A stretch of 13,728 nt of DNA from Clostridia bacterium (GTDB lineage Bacteria > Bacillota > Clostridia > Christensenellales > DTU072): NCBI GenBank assembly GCA_028699795.1, contig JAQVTZ010000025.1, positions 1-13,728 of the forward strand. Reading direction: 5' to 3'. Under the pieces are notes generated by a model. It was not told the origin of the DNA. It worked only from the letters and a program-made list of their open reading frames with translations, and searched no databases. The translations under genes were made by a program, and so were the position numbers. Below, piece by piece: positions 7,259 to 13,728 of the stretch (positions are counted from its first letter, which is position 1; each line of letters opens with the position of its first letter).

Positions 7259-7279
7259 TCGTATTTATGAAGTGTTTCC

Positions 7280-7849
7280 TTAAATATTCTTGGGGTATCG
7301 TTTGCGCCAACGCGCGGCAAGCGCCGACAGCTCTTTTTGGTACGCTGCCGAGAGCCGCTCTTTTCGCAAAGGTAAAATATTTTGTAGTGTACGGATAAAG
7401 ACCGTTTTCACTTGGTCGTCCGTATCATAAAGAGTTGCAAAAGCGAACAGTTTCGCGCACCATTGTTCTAAATCGCCTTCGGTCACTTCTTCAAAATCCA
7501 CACGATAGATCTTCTCTTTTGCCACAATATAATTGCGAAAGTTTTCATCAAAAGTAATACGGTTAAGTGAGGTATATATCGATAGGATTGTATTTGCAAG
7601 CATGGTTGCAAGCTCTGCTGCTTTTTCGCAGCTTGCACAGAGATACCGCTCCAAAAGCAAATCACCTTCGATATAACTGGTTTCAATCACAAGGTCTTGC
7701 CTCGACAACAAAACGGGCGCATGATTACCTTGCAGGGCGACGAGCGCTTCCGCCTCTTTGTCGCAAGCCGTGGCGCTTGCAAAAGTTTTTCGGATGATGC
7801 CTTCTTCCGTAAGCACAACCTTGTTCTTTCGGCTTCGGAACACTCTCAT
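7280..7849 (-). CDS. Very small kinase-fold phosphotransferase, function unknown
   Basis: I do not recognise a named family, but this 189-residue protein carries the ordered landmarks of a eukaryotic-like kinase or aminoglycoside-phosphotransferase fold. They are Lys21 in GIIRKTF, Glu34 in KEAEAL, a hinge-like stretch VIETSYIEGDLL (54-65), a catalytic loop FDENFRN with Asp101 and Asn106 in the D-x4-N spacing, and a DFG-like metal site VDFE with Asp118. No glycine-rich loop is clear and the usual His before the catalytic Asp is Phe. The tail is helical and basic. The ATG at 7849 is chosen because it forms an ATGA overlap with the MobB-type gene stop; a TTG at 7858 is less likely. It is the last gene of the ECF operon and could phosphorylate the imported compound (inference). 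Confidence 0.72.
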   Translation of the reverse strand: MRVFRSRKNKVVLTEEGIIRKTFASATACDKEAEALVALQGNHAPVLLSRQDLVIETSYIEGDLLLERYLCASCEKAAELATMLANTILSIYTSLNRITFDENFRNYIVAKEKIYRVDFEEVTEGDLEQWCAKLFAFATLYDTDDQVKTVFIRTLQNILPLRKERLSAAYQKELSALAARWRKRYPKNI

Positions 7850-8604
7850 TTGCGGCAACCGTCGTCTCTGAATTCGATGGTTATGCGACCGCCTTTTCTA
7901 TATCCTTTCAATTCTTGCACCACACCGAGAACGGCATTTTTCAAAATGTTTTGTACGAACGGCACCATAACAATTTCTTTGCCGTCCATTTTAAGCGTAA
8001 CAGTTTTTTGTTTTAAGACACAGTTTTCGGGTTTTTCTTCGCCTTTTAAACATTTCGCCAAACAGCCGCGGCAGTCGGAACCGCACAGCGAACAGCATTC
8101 GGGGCGGACATCGTAGAGTAATTCGGGCGTCTTTTCGATAATTAAATCCGTAAGCCTTGCTGTGTCGGTAAGACCGTTGATTACGGGTAATCCTTTATAA
8201 GAGTCTTTGGGAGTATTGGCAAATCTTCCGCTTACGGCGATTGTCAAAGGTGTAATCTCGGGAGACGCATCCTCTTTGCAAACGGCTATCTCGGGCACGA
8301 CCGCATCCCGTACGCCCTCCAATATAATATAATCTTCCGTATAGTGCGACAGCACTTCGTAAATCGGCATATGCCCCTTATACATGATATCGGTTTCGTG
8401 GTGGGCGCGCGCAGTTACGGTATCCGCGCCCGCTTGACGGTGCCGATAAGTATTTTTTCCTTCTTGGTCGATGCGGAAGGATTCGTTATGGATTTCTTTT
8501 ACCGTACCCACCGAATACCCCCTTGCGGTAAGCTCCGCAACGATTTTTTCTATTATGCTCGTCTTTCCCGAGCCCGTAAGCCCTGTCACGGTAAATACTT
8601 TCAT
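7846..8604 (-). CDS. MobB-type P-loop protein with cysteine cluster and C-terminal extension
   Basis: The first ~160 of 252 residues resemble MobB, the P-loop GTPase partner of molybdopterin dinucleotide synthesis: Walker A GLTGSGKTS (8-16), the RHRQAGADTV motif (54-63) and IILEGVR (93-99). A cluster follows with Cys170, 171, 174, 178, 181, 185 and 195, likely binding iron-sulfur or zinc. A final domain (about 200-246) contains KEIVMVPFVQNILKNAVLG. Ordinary MobB is about 170 residues and lacks the last two parts. The ATG at 8604 has GGAG six bases upstream; a TTG at 8610 is too close to it. No mobA or moa gene is visible nearby. It sits between ecfT and the kinase-fold gene, so it may act on the imported compound. 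Guanylyl transfer support, metal insertion or an unrelated NTPase role are all possible. Confidence 0.83.
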   Translation of the reverse strand: MKVFTVTGLTGSGKTSIIEKIVAELTARGYSVGTVKEIHNESFRIDQEGKNTYRHRQAGADTVTARAHHETDIMYKGHMPIYEVLSHYTEDYIILEGVRDAVVPEIAVCKEDASPEITPLTIAVSGRFANTPKDSYKGLPVINGLTDTARLTDLIIEKTPELLYDVRPECCSLCGSDCRGCLAKCLKGEEKPENCVLKQKTVTLKMDGKEIVMVPFVQNILKNAVLGVVQELKGYRKGGRITIEFRDDGCRK

Positions 8605-8613
8605 CGTCAACTC

Positions 8614-9360
8614 CTATAAAACAAACAGATTGCCGTAGGTATACATGAAAACAAGATAGGCTGCTGTAAGCAGTACCGCAATAATCATAACAAGCCAATC
8701 CGTCCATGTCAACTTTAACGCTCGCAGCATGGTGCGCTTTTTTTCGGCGCCAAAGCCCCGCGCGCTCATCGAGCGGGCAAGCTCTTCGCTTTTTATCACG
8801 CATCCCGAAACGGCGGGCAGTATAAGATAGCCGTACACCTTCAATTTTTTGGGAAGTGACAATCTCTTAATATCAATACCGCGCATTGCCATGGCATTGA
8901 TTCTTGCGACGAATTCGTCACGGAACACTGGCAAAAACCGAAGCGCGATGGCGGACATAAAAGCAAGTTCGTAAGGCATGCCCAATTTTAACAATCCGTC
9001 CGTCATTTCCCTGCCGTCCGAAGAGGCGGCAATGAGCCCCGCAAGCAGAATAATCCCCATGCGCAAAACAAATTCCGCCGCAAACCCGATGCCTTTTGTT
9101 GTAAGGAAGTTGATTTTTCCGACGCTCAACAACGCCGTGCCGCCCTTCACCGTAAGACTTTGGACGATCGCAATAAACAGGATAAGCCAAATGAAATGTC
9201 TCATTCTTTTTGCCGCGCCAATAATATTTATTTTCAGCATTGCGTTTACGGCAAGCGCGGCGAAGAACACAATCGCAAGATAGGCAATATCTTTGGCAAG
9301 CACCGCCAAAGTCGTAATGAGCAATATGAGTAACAGTCTGGCGCGCGGGTCAAGCCTCAT
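8614..9360 (-). CDS. ecfT: Energy-coupling factor transporter transmembrane protein EcfT
   Basis: EcfT is the membrane subunit linking the two ATPases to the substrate-binding S-component in ECF importers. The 248 residues contain five or more hydrophobic segments, the family segment LLKLGMPYELAFM, and two coupling motifs, AMAMRGID and SMSARGFG, whose Ala-Arg-Gly signature contacts the ATPases. The ATG at 9360 is preceded by AGGAGG at eight bases; an upstream in-frame start at 9411 lies deep in the previous gene and has no such site. It overlaps the upstream ATPase gene by 11 bp and ends nine bases before the MobB-type gene. A final hydrophobic helix lies at the C-terminus (about 216-245). 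Confidence 0.93.
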   Translation of the reverse strand: MRLDPRARLLLILLITTLAVLAKDIAYLAIVFFAALAVNAMLKINIIGAAKRMRHFIWLILFIAIVQSLTVKGGTALLSVGKINFLTTKGIGFAAEFVLRMGIILLAGLIAASSDGREMTDGLLKLGMPYELAFMSAIALRFLPVFRDEFVARINAMAMRGIDIKRLSLPKKLKVYGYLILPAVSGCVIKSEELARSMSARGFGAEKKRTMLRALKLTWTDWLVMIIAVLLTAAYLVFMYTYGNLFVL

Positions 9361-10000
9361 GAACCCGTCCTCCTTCCAGTTTGAGAAGATGGGGACTGTC
9401 CAAAGAAGCAATCAATTCTTCGTCATGCGTGATTACCAATGCGCCCCCCGCAAAACCGTTGATAAAATTCGTTAAAAAGCTTCTGCACTCTCTGTCTATT
9501 GCGGAGGTCGGCTCGTCTAAAATAAGAAATTCGGCGTGCCGTGACATAACGGTTGCCAAAGCAAGCCGCTGTTTTTCGCCTCCCGACATCGTGAGTGGAA
9601 AACGCTCTTCCATACCGTTAAGATGAAATATCGTAAGCATCCGCTGTAATTCGTCTTGCTTTTCCTCCGTCAAAGTGCCCGTCAATTCAAAAGGAAAAGC
9701 AAGCTCTTCCATGACGGTGGGCGCAAACAACTGCAGATCGGGGTTTTGAAACAGATACCCTATTTTTTTTGCGCGCAACGCGGCGGACATTTTAGCGGCA
9801 TCTTCGCCGTTGATAAGGATATTGCCATTCTGCGGTTTCAGCAATCCCAAAATTAAATTCGCAAGCGTCGTTTTTCCGCTGCCGTTTCTGCCTGTGAGCG
9901 CATACCGTTTGCCTTGCTCAAATACCGCGCCGACCCCCTCTAGCACAGGAGCAGACCTCTTTTTATAAGAGAAAGTAAGGTTGTTAAGCTCTATTTTCAT
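9350..10000 (-). CDS. ecfA: ECF transporter ATPase, second copy
   Basis: This ABC ATPase energises the ECF importer. The 216 residues show Walker A GRNGSGKTT (about 37-45), the Q-loop YLFQNPDLQLFAPTV, the ABC signature MSGGEKQRLA, Walker B FLILDEPTSAID and the switch His in VITHDEEL. It is 60-70 residues shorter than typical EcfA proteins (about 280), with little after the switch region; the C-terminal dimerisation extension seems absent. The ATG is preceded by AAGGA repeats and lies 17 bp inside the previous ATPase gene, so the two ATPases are probably made in equal amounts and pair as a heterodimer. The EcfA1/EcfA2 assignment is not resolved. Confidence 0.93.
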   Translation of the reverse strand: MKIELNNLTFSYKKRSAPVLEGVGAVFEQGKRYALTGRNGSGKTTLANLILGLLKPQNGNILINGEDAAKMSAALRAKKIGYLFQNPDLQLFAPTVMEELAFPFELTGTLTEEKQDELQRMLTIFHLNGMEERFPLTMSGGEKQRLALATVMSRHAEFLILDEPTSAIDRECRSFLTNFINGFAGGALVITHDEELIASLDSPHLLKLEGGRVHEA

Positions 10001-10652
10001 AATCCTTTCCTTTCTCCAACTCTATTGTTTTTGTGGCGATTGCGAGGTCTTGGGGATTGTGACTCACCAATATCACTCCGCCGCCCTGCGCGGCAAAACT
10101 TAGCAATATTTTGCGCACCGTCTCTTTTTTTTCTCTGTCGATTCGGGAGGTAATCTCGTCCGCAATCAAAATCGCGGGTTTCATGGTCAGTACGGAAGCA
10201 ATCGCGACCAACTGTTTTTCGCCTCCCGACAAACTGTTGGTTCGCGCCTTTCTAAGATGTTCGATACCGCAAAGCGTTAAGGCTTCATCGATTCGCGCGA
10301 TGATCTTGGCGCGGGGCAGCGCCAAATTTTCGGGCGCAAAAGCAAGCTCTTCGATGACCAGCGGCGAAAATAGTTGGTTGTCGGGGTTTTGGAAAATCAT
10401 CCCCACCGCGCGGCACCTTTGCCCGATTGTCATGGTTTGGAGCGGCTTTTTGTCGTAAAAAATGCCGCCGCGAAACTCTATCCCGCGCTCTGCGCCTATT
10501 AGCCCACCCAAACATAGGCACAAAGAGCTCTTACCGCTGCCGTTTGCGCCTTTTAGAGCAAGTATTTCACCCTTGCCAAGCGACAGCGAAAGATTGCGAA
10601 AGATTGTTGTATCTCCGTAGTTAAGACAGAGTTTTTCGGCGGCAAGGTTCAA
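9984..10652 (-). CDS. ecfA: ECF transporter ATPase, first copy
   Basis: This is the second ABC ATPase of the heterodimer, 222 residues. It has Walker A GANGSGKSS, the Q-loop MIFQNPDNQLFSPLVIEELAF, signature LSGGEKQLVA, Walker B ILIADEITSRID and the switch His in VSHNPQDL. Walker B is unusual in reading DEIT where DEPT is almost universal; the catalytic Glu is kept, so activity is expected. It starts with TTG, set ten bases after GGAGG and overlapping the stop codon of the preceding gene as TTGA. Like its partner it is short for EcfA and lacks the C-terminal extension. The Gln before the signature (GEKQ) and the FSPLVIEEL segment are typical of ECF ATPases. Confidence 0.92.
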   Translation of the reverse strand: MNLAAEKLCLNYGDTTIFRNLSLSLGKGEILALKGANGSGKSSLCLCLGGLIGAERGIEFRGGIFYDKKPLQTMTIGQRCRAVGMIFQNPDNQLFSPLVIEELAFAPENLALPRAKIIARIDEALTLCGIEHLRKARTNSLSGGEKQLVAIASVLTMKPAILIADEITSRIDREKKETVRKILLSFAAQGGGVILVSHNPQDLAIATKTIELEKGKDYENRA

Positions 10653-11218
10653 GCTATTATAACCTCCGTAAGAAGTTTACAACGGTTGTTGGAGAAGGTA
10701 TCCGAAACCTTAATCACCACAAAAGGGCCTCCGTCTTCGGTGTCTCTTGTGTAACCAAGACCGTCGATACCCCTTTCGAAAGGTTTTCCGTTGACTTTGT
10801 ACGCAATATATACATTATTTTCTTGTCTGATTTCTTGATAAGTGTAGATTTTTACCGCGCCGTCAGACGCCTTAAAGGTAGCCGTGCGCATCTCGCGCAT
10901 GTCGACACCCAACGCCGTGAGCACGCTTCCAAGTTCGATTCCCGTATAAGTTTTTTCTACCGGTTCGCTTATCGATGTATCGTAATAATCTGTAAACTCC
11001 GCCTCTTGTACTCCTTCTAAAGCAAGGAGTTCTTCTAAAGTATAGCTTCCCAGCTCTTCTCCGAAGGCGGAAAACTTTATTTTTTCTTCGGCATAAAGTC
11101 TGCGGTTTTCTTCATTGCTTTTCAAATAGAACGGAAGAAAGATCGCAAATGCGATTGCAAGAACGGATAAAATGATGATAGCCGCAAGCGCCTGCTTGCT
11201 TAATTTTTTAATCTTCAT
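10649..11218 (-). CDS. Membrane-anchored protein with a small SUOX-like (molybdopterin-domain-like) fold
   Basis: This 189-residue protein has an N-terminal hydrophobic anchor (about 9-32), then an outside domain. The domain reads like the sulfite-oxidase-type molybdopterin-binding fold in shortened form: YTGIELGSVLTALGV, TFKASDGAVKIYTYQEI, YIAYKVNGKPFERGIDGLGY, then GGPFVVIKVSD and a final strand. The Cys that holds molybdenum in true enzymes is not in a conserved place, so it is more likely a binding protein than an oxidoreductase. The ATG at 11218 has GAGGG upstream and overlaps the phosphodiesterase gene by 11 bp; it is translationally linked to the TTG-started ATPase gene. It may deliver substrate to the ECF S-component. 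Fold recognition is by eye and needs a profile search. Confidence 0.82.
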   Translation of the reverse strand: MKIKKLSKQALAAIIILSVLAIAFAIFLPFYLKSNEENRRLYAEEKIKFSAFGEELGSYTLEELLALEGVQEAEFTDYYDTSISEPVEKTYTGIELGSVLTALGVDMREMRTATFKASDGAVKIYTYQEIRQENNVYIAYKVNGKPFERGIDGLGYTRDTEDGGPFVVIKVSDTFSNNRCKLLTEVIIA

Positions 11219-12662
11219 ACGCGCCCTCAAAAACATAAAATGGCACATACATATCCAACGCGGTAAACAATCCGTGGTCGCCGTAGGGATTGCCAAGCGT
11301 ATCATAAAGCGTGTTGTGCCCATGGTCGGGGACGACAACCACTTTCCCTTCGAATGCGTGAATTAAATCCGCAATATAGGTCTCTATCGTAAGCAGTTTG
11401 GTTTTTGCCTGAAGCGACAGGGGTCCAAACTCGTGGTTGGTGTCGTCGGTCTCGTGAAAATGCACGAAGATAAGGTCTTTCCCTGCATTGACTGCCTGCA
11501 TCGCCTTTAAGTAAGCCTCGTTGTCGGACAGCGAATACTCGGGCGTGACGCTTGTAAGTATCAAATTGCCTCTTCCCTCGATATAAGCTACGCTCTTTCC
11601 CGCATTTTCGGCATATCCGAAGATATCTTCTACCGCAAGAGGCAACACGGCACGGCTTTCGCCGTCTTGAAAGAACACGCCGTTCGTTATAGGAGGTTGT
11701 CCCGTGACAATCGCGGCAAGCGCGACAGGGGAAATCGACAGATGCGTAGAGGCGGCAACGGTCGCGTTTTCATTCAATTTTAATGTGGTAAGCTCTTCAT
11801 TGAAAACATTTGCTTGTTCCCACGAGAAACCGTCGGGCAAAATAAACATGACTTTTTGGTCTTCGTCAACCGCTTCTTTCATTTCGTAATAGGCGTCTTG
11901 TATCAGCGTATCCGTCCCCGTTACAAAGCCGAAAACCGCTTTTGCGCCGTTGCCGCTGTCGCATACCAATTTGCCGTCCTTCCAGTCCAGCAAAGCGCCC
12001 GAAGTGTTTTTGGCAATATCGAAGTCTTCAAAATAGACGATATTTTTGCTGCGCCCCGTAAAGCCGCTTACGCTCGGGTCTGCCGCTTTTGTATACTTAT
12101 CGGCGGCGTTTTCTTTGAAAAGATTGGTTGCCGCAAGCGAAAACAATTTCAGTTTGGCGTTGCCGCGGCTGATATAAGAAGTCTCGGTGGGGGTAAGGAC
12201 TTTATAGCCTCCTGTCGCATCTTCAGTAGTAACAACGGTGATTTCGGAGATGTCTTTGATTCCTACTACCTTGGGATAGTCGATACCTTTTGCGCAAAGT
12301 TTGCCATCCTCATTTTGGTAAAGATAAACCGCGCTTGTCAGCGGATACTGAAGCACCGCACTCACACCGTCCGTTGCCGTAATCATCACTTTATTTTGGG
12401 GATACAAAAACTCGATACCTTCAAATACCTCACTCAACTCCCATCCTTCGCCTTGTTTTTCTTCTCCGTCATCATCATAGAGGTATTCGGTTTGTTTTTG
12501 TTGCGCAAGGTCTACGCGGACGATATCGCCTTTAATGTCGCCGTCTATTGTCAAATAAATGGGCTCGGCGTTCTTGTTGCATGCCGTAAGTGTTAGCGCA
12601 AACAATGCCGTCAGTAAGCAAAATAAGATAAATCTAACCGTTTTCTTGTTCGTTTGCACCAT
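11208..12662 (-). CDS. Lipoprotein phosphodiesterase (alkaline phosphatase superfamily) with N-terminal SUOX-like domain
   Basis: The 484 residues begin with a lipoprotein signal ending in the lipobox LTAC (Cys28). Residues ~33-148 resemble the SUOX-like domain of the next gene (GWELSEVF, then VMITATDGVSAVL, then ISEITVV). Residues ~205-484 form an alkaline-phosphatase-superfamily domain of the nucleotide pyrophosphatase/phosphodiesterase kind. Metal ligands and nucleophile are visible: Asp277 in LPDGFSW, probable nucleophile Ser311 before IVTGQPP, Asp406/His410 in TDDTNHE, Asp446-His447 in VPDHGH and His463 in GDHGLF. The catalytic set thus looks complete. It should cut a phosphodiester or pyrophosphate on the cell surface. 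The ATG at 12662 follows GAGG and lies 29 bp inside the S-component gene. The substrate cannot be read from sequence. Confidence 0.85.
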   Translation of the reverse strand: MVQTNKKTVRFILFCLLTALFALTLTACNKNAEPIYLTIDGDIKGDIVRVDLAQQKQTEYLYDDDGEEKQGEGWELSEVFEGIEFLYPQNKVMITATDGVSAVLQYPLTSAVYLYQNEDGKLCAKGIDYPKVVGIKDISEITVVTTEDATGGYKVLTPTETSYISRGNAKLKLFSLAATNLFKENAADKYTKAADPSVSGFTGRSKNIVYFEDFDIAKNTSGALLDWKDGKLVCDSGNGAKAVFGFVTGTDTLIQDAYYEMKEAVDEDQKVMFILPDGFSWEQANVFNEELTTLKLNENATVAASTHLSISPVALAAIVTGQPPITNGVFFQDGESRAVLPLAVEDIFGYAENAGKSVAYIEGRGNLILTSVTPEYSLSDNEAYLKAMQAVNAGKDLIFVHFHETDDTNHEFGPLSLQAKTKLLTIETYIADLIHAFEGKVVVVPDHGHNTLYDTLGNPYGDHGLFTALDMYVPFYVFEGAYED

Positions 12663-13287
12663 CTGTTATCACCTCGGATTGTTCGGATTGCTCCATATTT
12701 TGGACATCTGCATTGCCGCACATAGGTTTACTCTTTATTATCCCCGCTTTTTGCGCTTTGGTATAAGCAAAATAGCCGATTACGCCGCCCAGCGCCCCCG
12801 AAAACGCAGCCGCAAGCAGGGTAAACATCAGGGGATAAAAAGACATACGGAAAAACAAAAGGTTGCTTAAATAAGTACCTGTTATATTCGCAAGCGCCGA
12901 TGCCGCAAGGAAATGCAGAATAGGATAGCCTTTTTTGCGGAAAAAGAAAATGAGTTCGACTGGAAGCGCGGGCAACATATAGGTTAAAATAGTCCATATG
13001 CCATGACTTCCGGGGGCGCCTGTTGTAATCATAATAAGCGTCTGGAGCGCGGCAACAAGCAGGGCGGTGCCCCGTCTGTTGGTGAGCGCAACGGCAAGCG
13101 GCAACCACATCATGTAGAAGCCGCCCGCAAGCGCGCCGCCGGGGATACCGAGCGGCCCCGTTATCATTCGCACGAGAGTGCCCGCTATGGTCTTGATCGC
13201 AATGCTAAGCGCGGTTAGCATCGCAATCAAAATTAAATCGTATAAGGCAAAAGATTTTAGAAAGCCTTTGCCGCGGTTAGGAGTCAT
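12634..13287 (-). CDS. ECF transporter S-component (substrate-binding membrane protein), YkoE-like
   Basis: This 217-residue integral membrane protein has about six hydrophobic segments up to residue ~177, then a polar, acidic tail of about 40 residues. Its size, position upstream of two EcfA genes and ecfT, and the pattern GGFYMMWLPLAVAL, RRGTALLVAALQTL, TGAPGSHGIWTI, MLPALPVELIFF fit an ECF S-component; the glycine-rich loop and the Pro-x-x-Glu end resemble the YkoE group (thiamine-precursor-related in Bacillus), but the likeness is by eye. The ATG at 13287 follows the stop of the upstream gene after three bases and has only a weak GGA upstream, suggesting translational coupling. Substrate is unknown. 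The neighbouring SUOX-like, phosphodiesterase and MobB-type proteins point away from simple vitamins. Confidence 0.85.
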   Translation of the reverse strand: MTPNRGKGFLKSFALYDLILIAMLTALSIAIKTIAGTLVRMITGPLGIPGGALAGGFYMMWLPLAVALTNRRGTALLVAALQTLIMITTGAPGSHGIWTILTYMLPALPVELIFFFRKKGYPILHFLAASALANITGTYLSNLLFFRMSFYPLMFTLLAAAFSGALGGVIGYFAYTKAQKAGIIKSKPMCGNADVQNMEQSEQSEVITDGANEQENG

Positions 13288-13290
13288 CTG

Positions 13291-13728
13291 TTATTCCGTT
13301 TCTAGCGCAAAGATTTGGATAGACAAAACTTTTTTCAGCTTGTTGCGGTAGGTGGCAGGATCGGTATCGCTTAAACCGCTGTACACTCTGGTTGTCCCTT
13401 CTTGTACGGTGGCGCCCGCATCAAAGACAATATTGATGTCGGTTTCGCCGTCCACTTCGGCTTTGGTGTACACGCGGCCGCTGTAATCCGCTTCGGCTTC
13501 GTCGTCCGAACAAACAAAACCCACTACCGTATATTCTTCTACAAAGGACATCCAAGCTTCGCCAGAACGGTATTTGCCCATCTTGGCAATGATGTCGTCC
13601 AGTTTGTATCCATAATAGAGAGTGCCTTTGTTTTCATAGCTAATTAGTAAACTAGATGATAAATCCACAGCAGGATTCTCGTCTATGGTGATTGCTGTTA
13701 CCACGCTCTCGCCTTCGGGCGTAGAGAG
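13291..13728 (-). CDS. C-terminal part of an exported protein with a SUOX-like domain (cut by window edge)
   Basis: The reading frame is open through the right edge, so the true start lies outside; 145 residues are visible. A GTG at 13704 is not a convincing start because the frame continues upstream without a stop. The visible part contains GYKLDDIIAKMG, a strand ending VGFVCSDDEAEADYSGRVY, TKAEVDGETDINIVFDAG, and a last strand KKVLSIQIFA. This order is that of the SUOX-like domains in the lipoprotein phosphodiesterase and the membrane-anchored protein downstream. It is the first visible gene of the ECF operon and lies three bases before the S-component gene. It is probably extracytoplasmic, but the signal peptide is not in view. 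Confidence 0.78.
   Translation of the reverse strand, partial: LSTPEGESVVTAITIDENPAVDLSSSLLISYENKGTLYYGYKLDDIIAKMGKYRSGEAWMSFVEEYTVVGFVCSDDEAEADYSGRVYTKAEVDGETDINIVFDAGATVQEGTTRVYSGLSDTDPATYRNKLKKVLSIQIFALETE

Noticed and set aside
7239..7279. A two-way terminator expected between convergent genes.
   Set aside because: The 41-bp gap shows no GC-rich stem with a T-tract on either strand.
8970..8996. TTGTTAAAATTGGGCATGCC on the minus strand closely resembles the sequence before veg (TTGCTAAAATTGGGCATACC).
   Set aside because: The copy at 8970-8996 encodes the family-conserved LLKLGMPY segment of EcfT, so the likeness is most simply chance; neither copy has inverted ends.
10649..12662. The SUOX-like proteins as active molybdenum oxidoreductases.
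   Set aside because: No Cys at a conserved position is available as molybdenum ligand, and the domains are shorter than catalytic SUOX domains.

Overview
The window looks like a chromosome segment from an endospore-forming, Gram-positive Clostridia-type bacterium of moderate GC, probably an uncultured gut-type lineage. The grounds are a veg - SPOCS/LysM spore protein - ispE neighbourhood (veg and ispE are also close together in Bacillus), a glycogen operon of Firmicutes type, a split-gene ECF transporter, and strong AGGAGG-type ribosome binding sites inside operons. The lineage is inference from gene content; no rRNA or tRNA gene is visible.

Reading the minus strand from right to left there are two blocks. 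Block 1 (13728 to 7280) is one tightly overlapping operon of nine genes. It encodes a cut-off protein with a SUOX-like fold, an ECF S-component, a lipoprotein joining a SUOX-like domain to an alkaline-phosphatase-superfamily phosphodiesterase, a membrane-anchored SUOX-like protein, two ECF ATPases, EcfT, a MobB-type P-loop protein with a seven-cysteine cluster, and a very small kinase-fold protein. Together they suggest import and intracellular processing of a phosphorylated or dinucleotide-type cofactor, possibly pterin or molybdopterin related. The substrate is unproven and this is the most novel system in the window.

Block 2 (6069 to 2) is veg, then a SipL-like SPOCS/LysM protein, then a 240-bp structured inverted-repeat element and a terminator, then ispE-glgB-glgC, with the next gene (probably glgD) just outside the left edge. 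Between veg and the spore gene is a compact regulatory device. A sigma-E-type promoter lies inside a terminator-like hairpin that would also hide the spore gene's ribosome binding site, so only RNA started at the sigma-E promoter would lack the blocking arm.

The single plus-strand gene (6240-7238) encodes a membrane-anchored HSL-type alpha/beta hydrolase, divergent from veg and convergent with the ECF operon. Its stop codon lies in a sequence that matches one end of the 240-bp element. ispE and this hydrolase both have a TATAAT box exactly six bases before the ATG and no Shine-Dalgarno sequence, so they may be leaderless, while genes inside the operons have clear Shine-Dalgarno sites.
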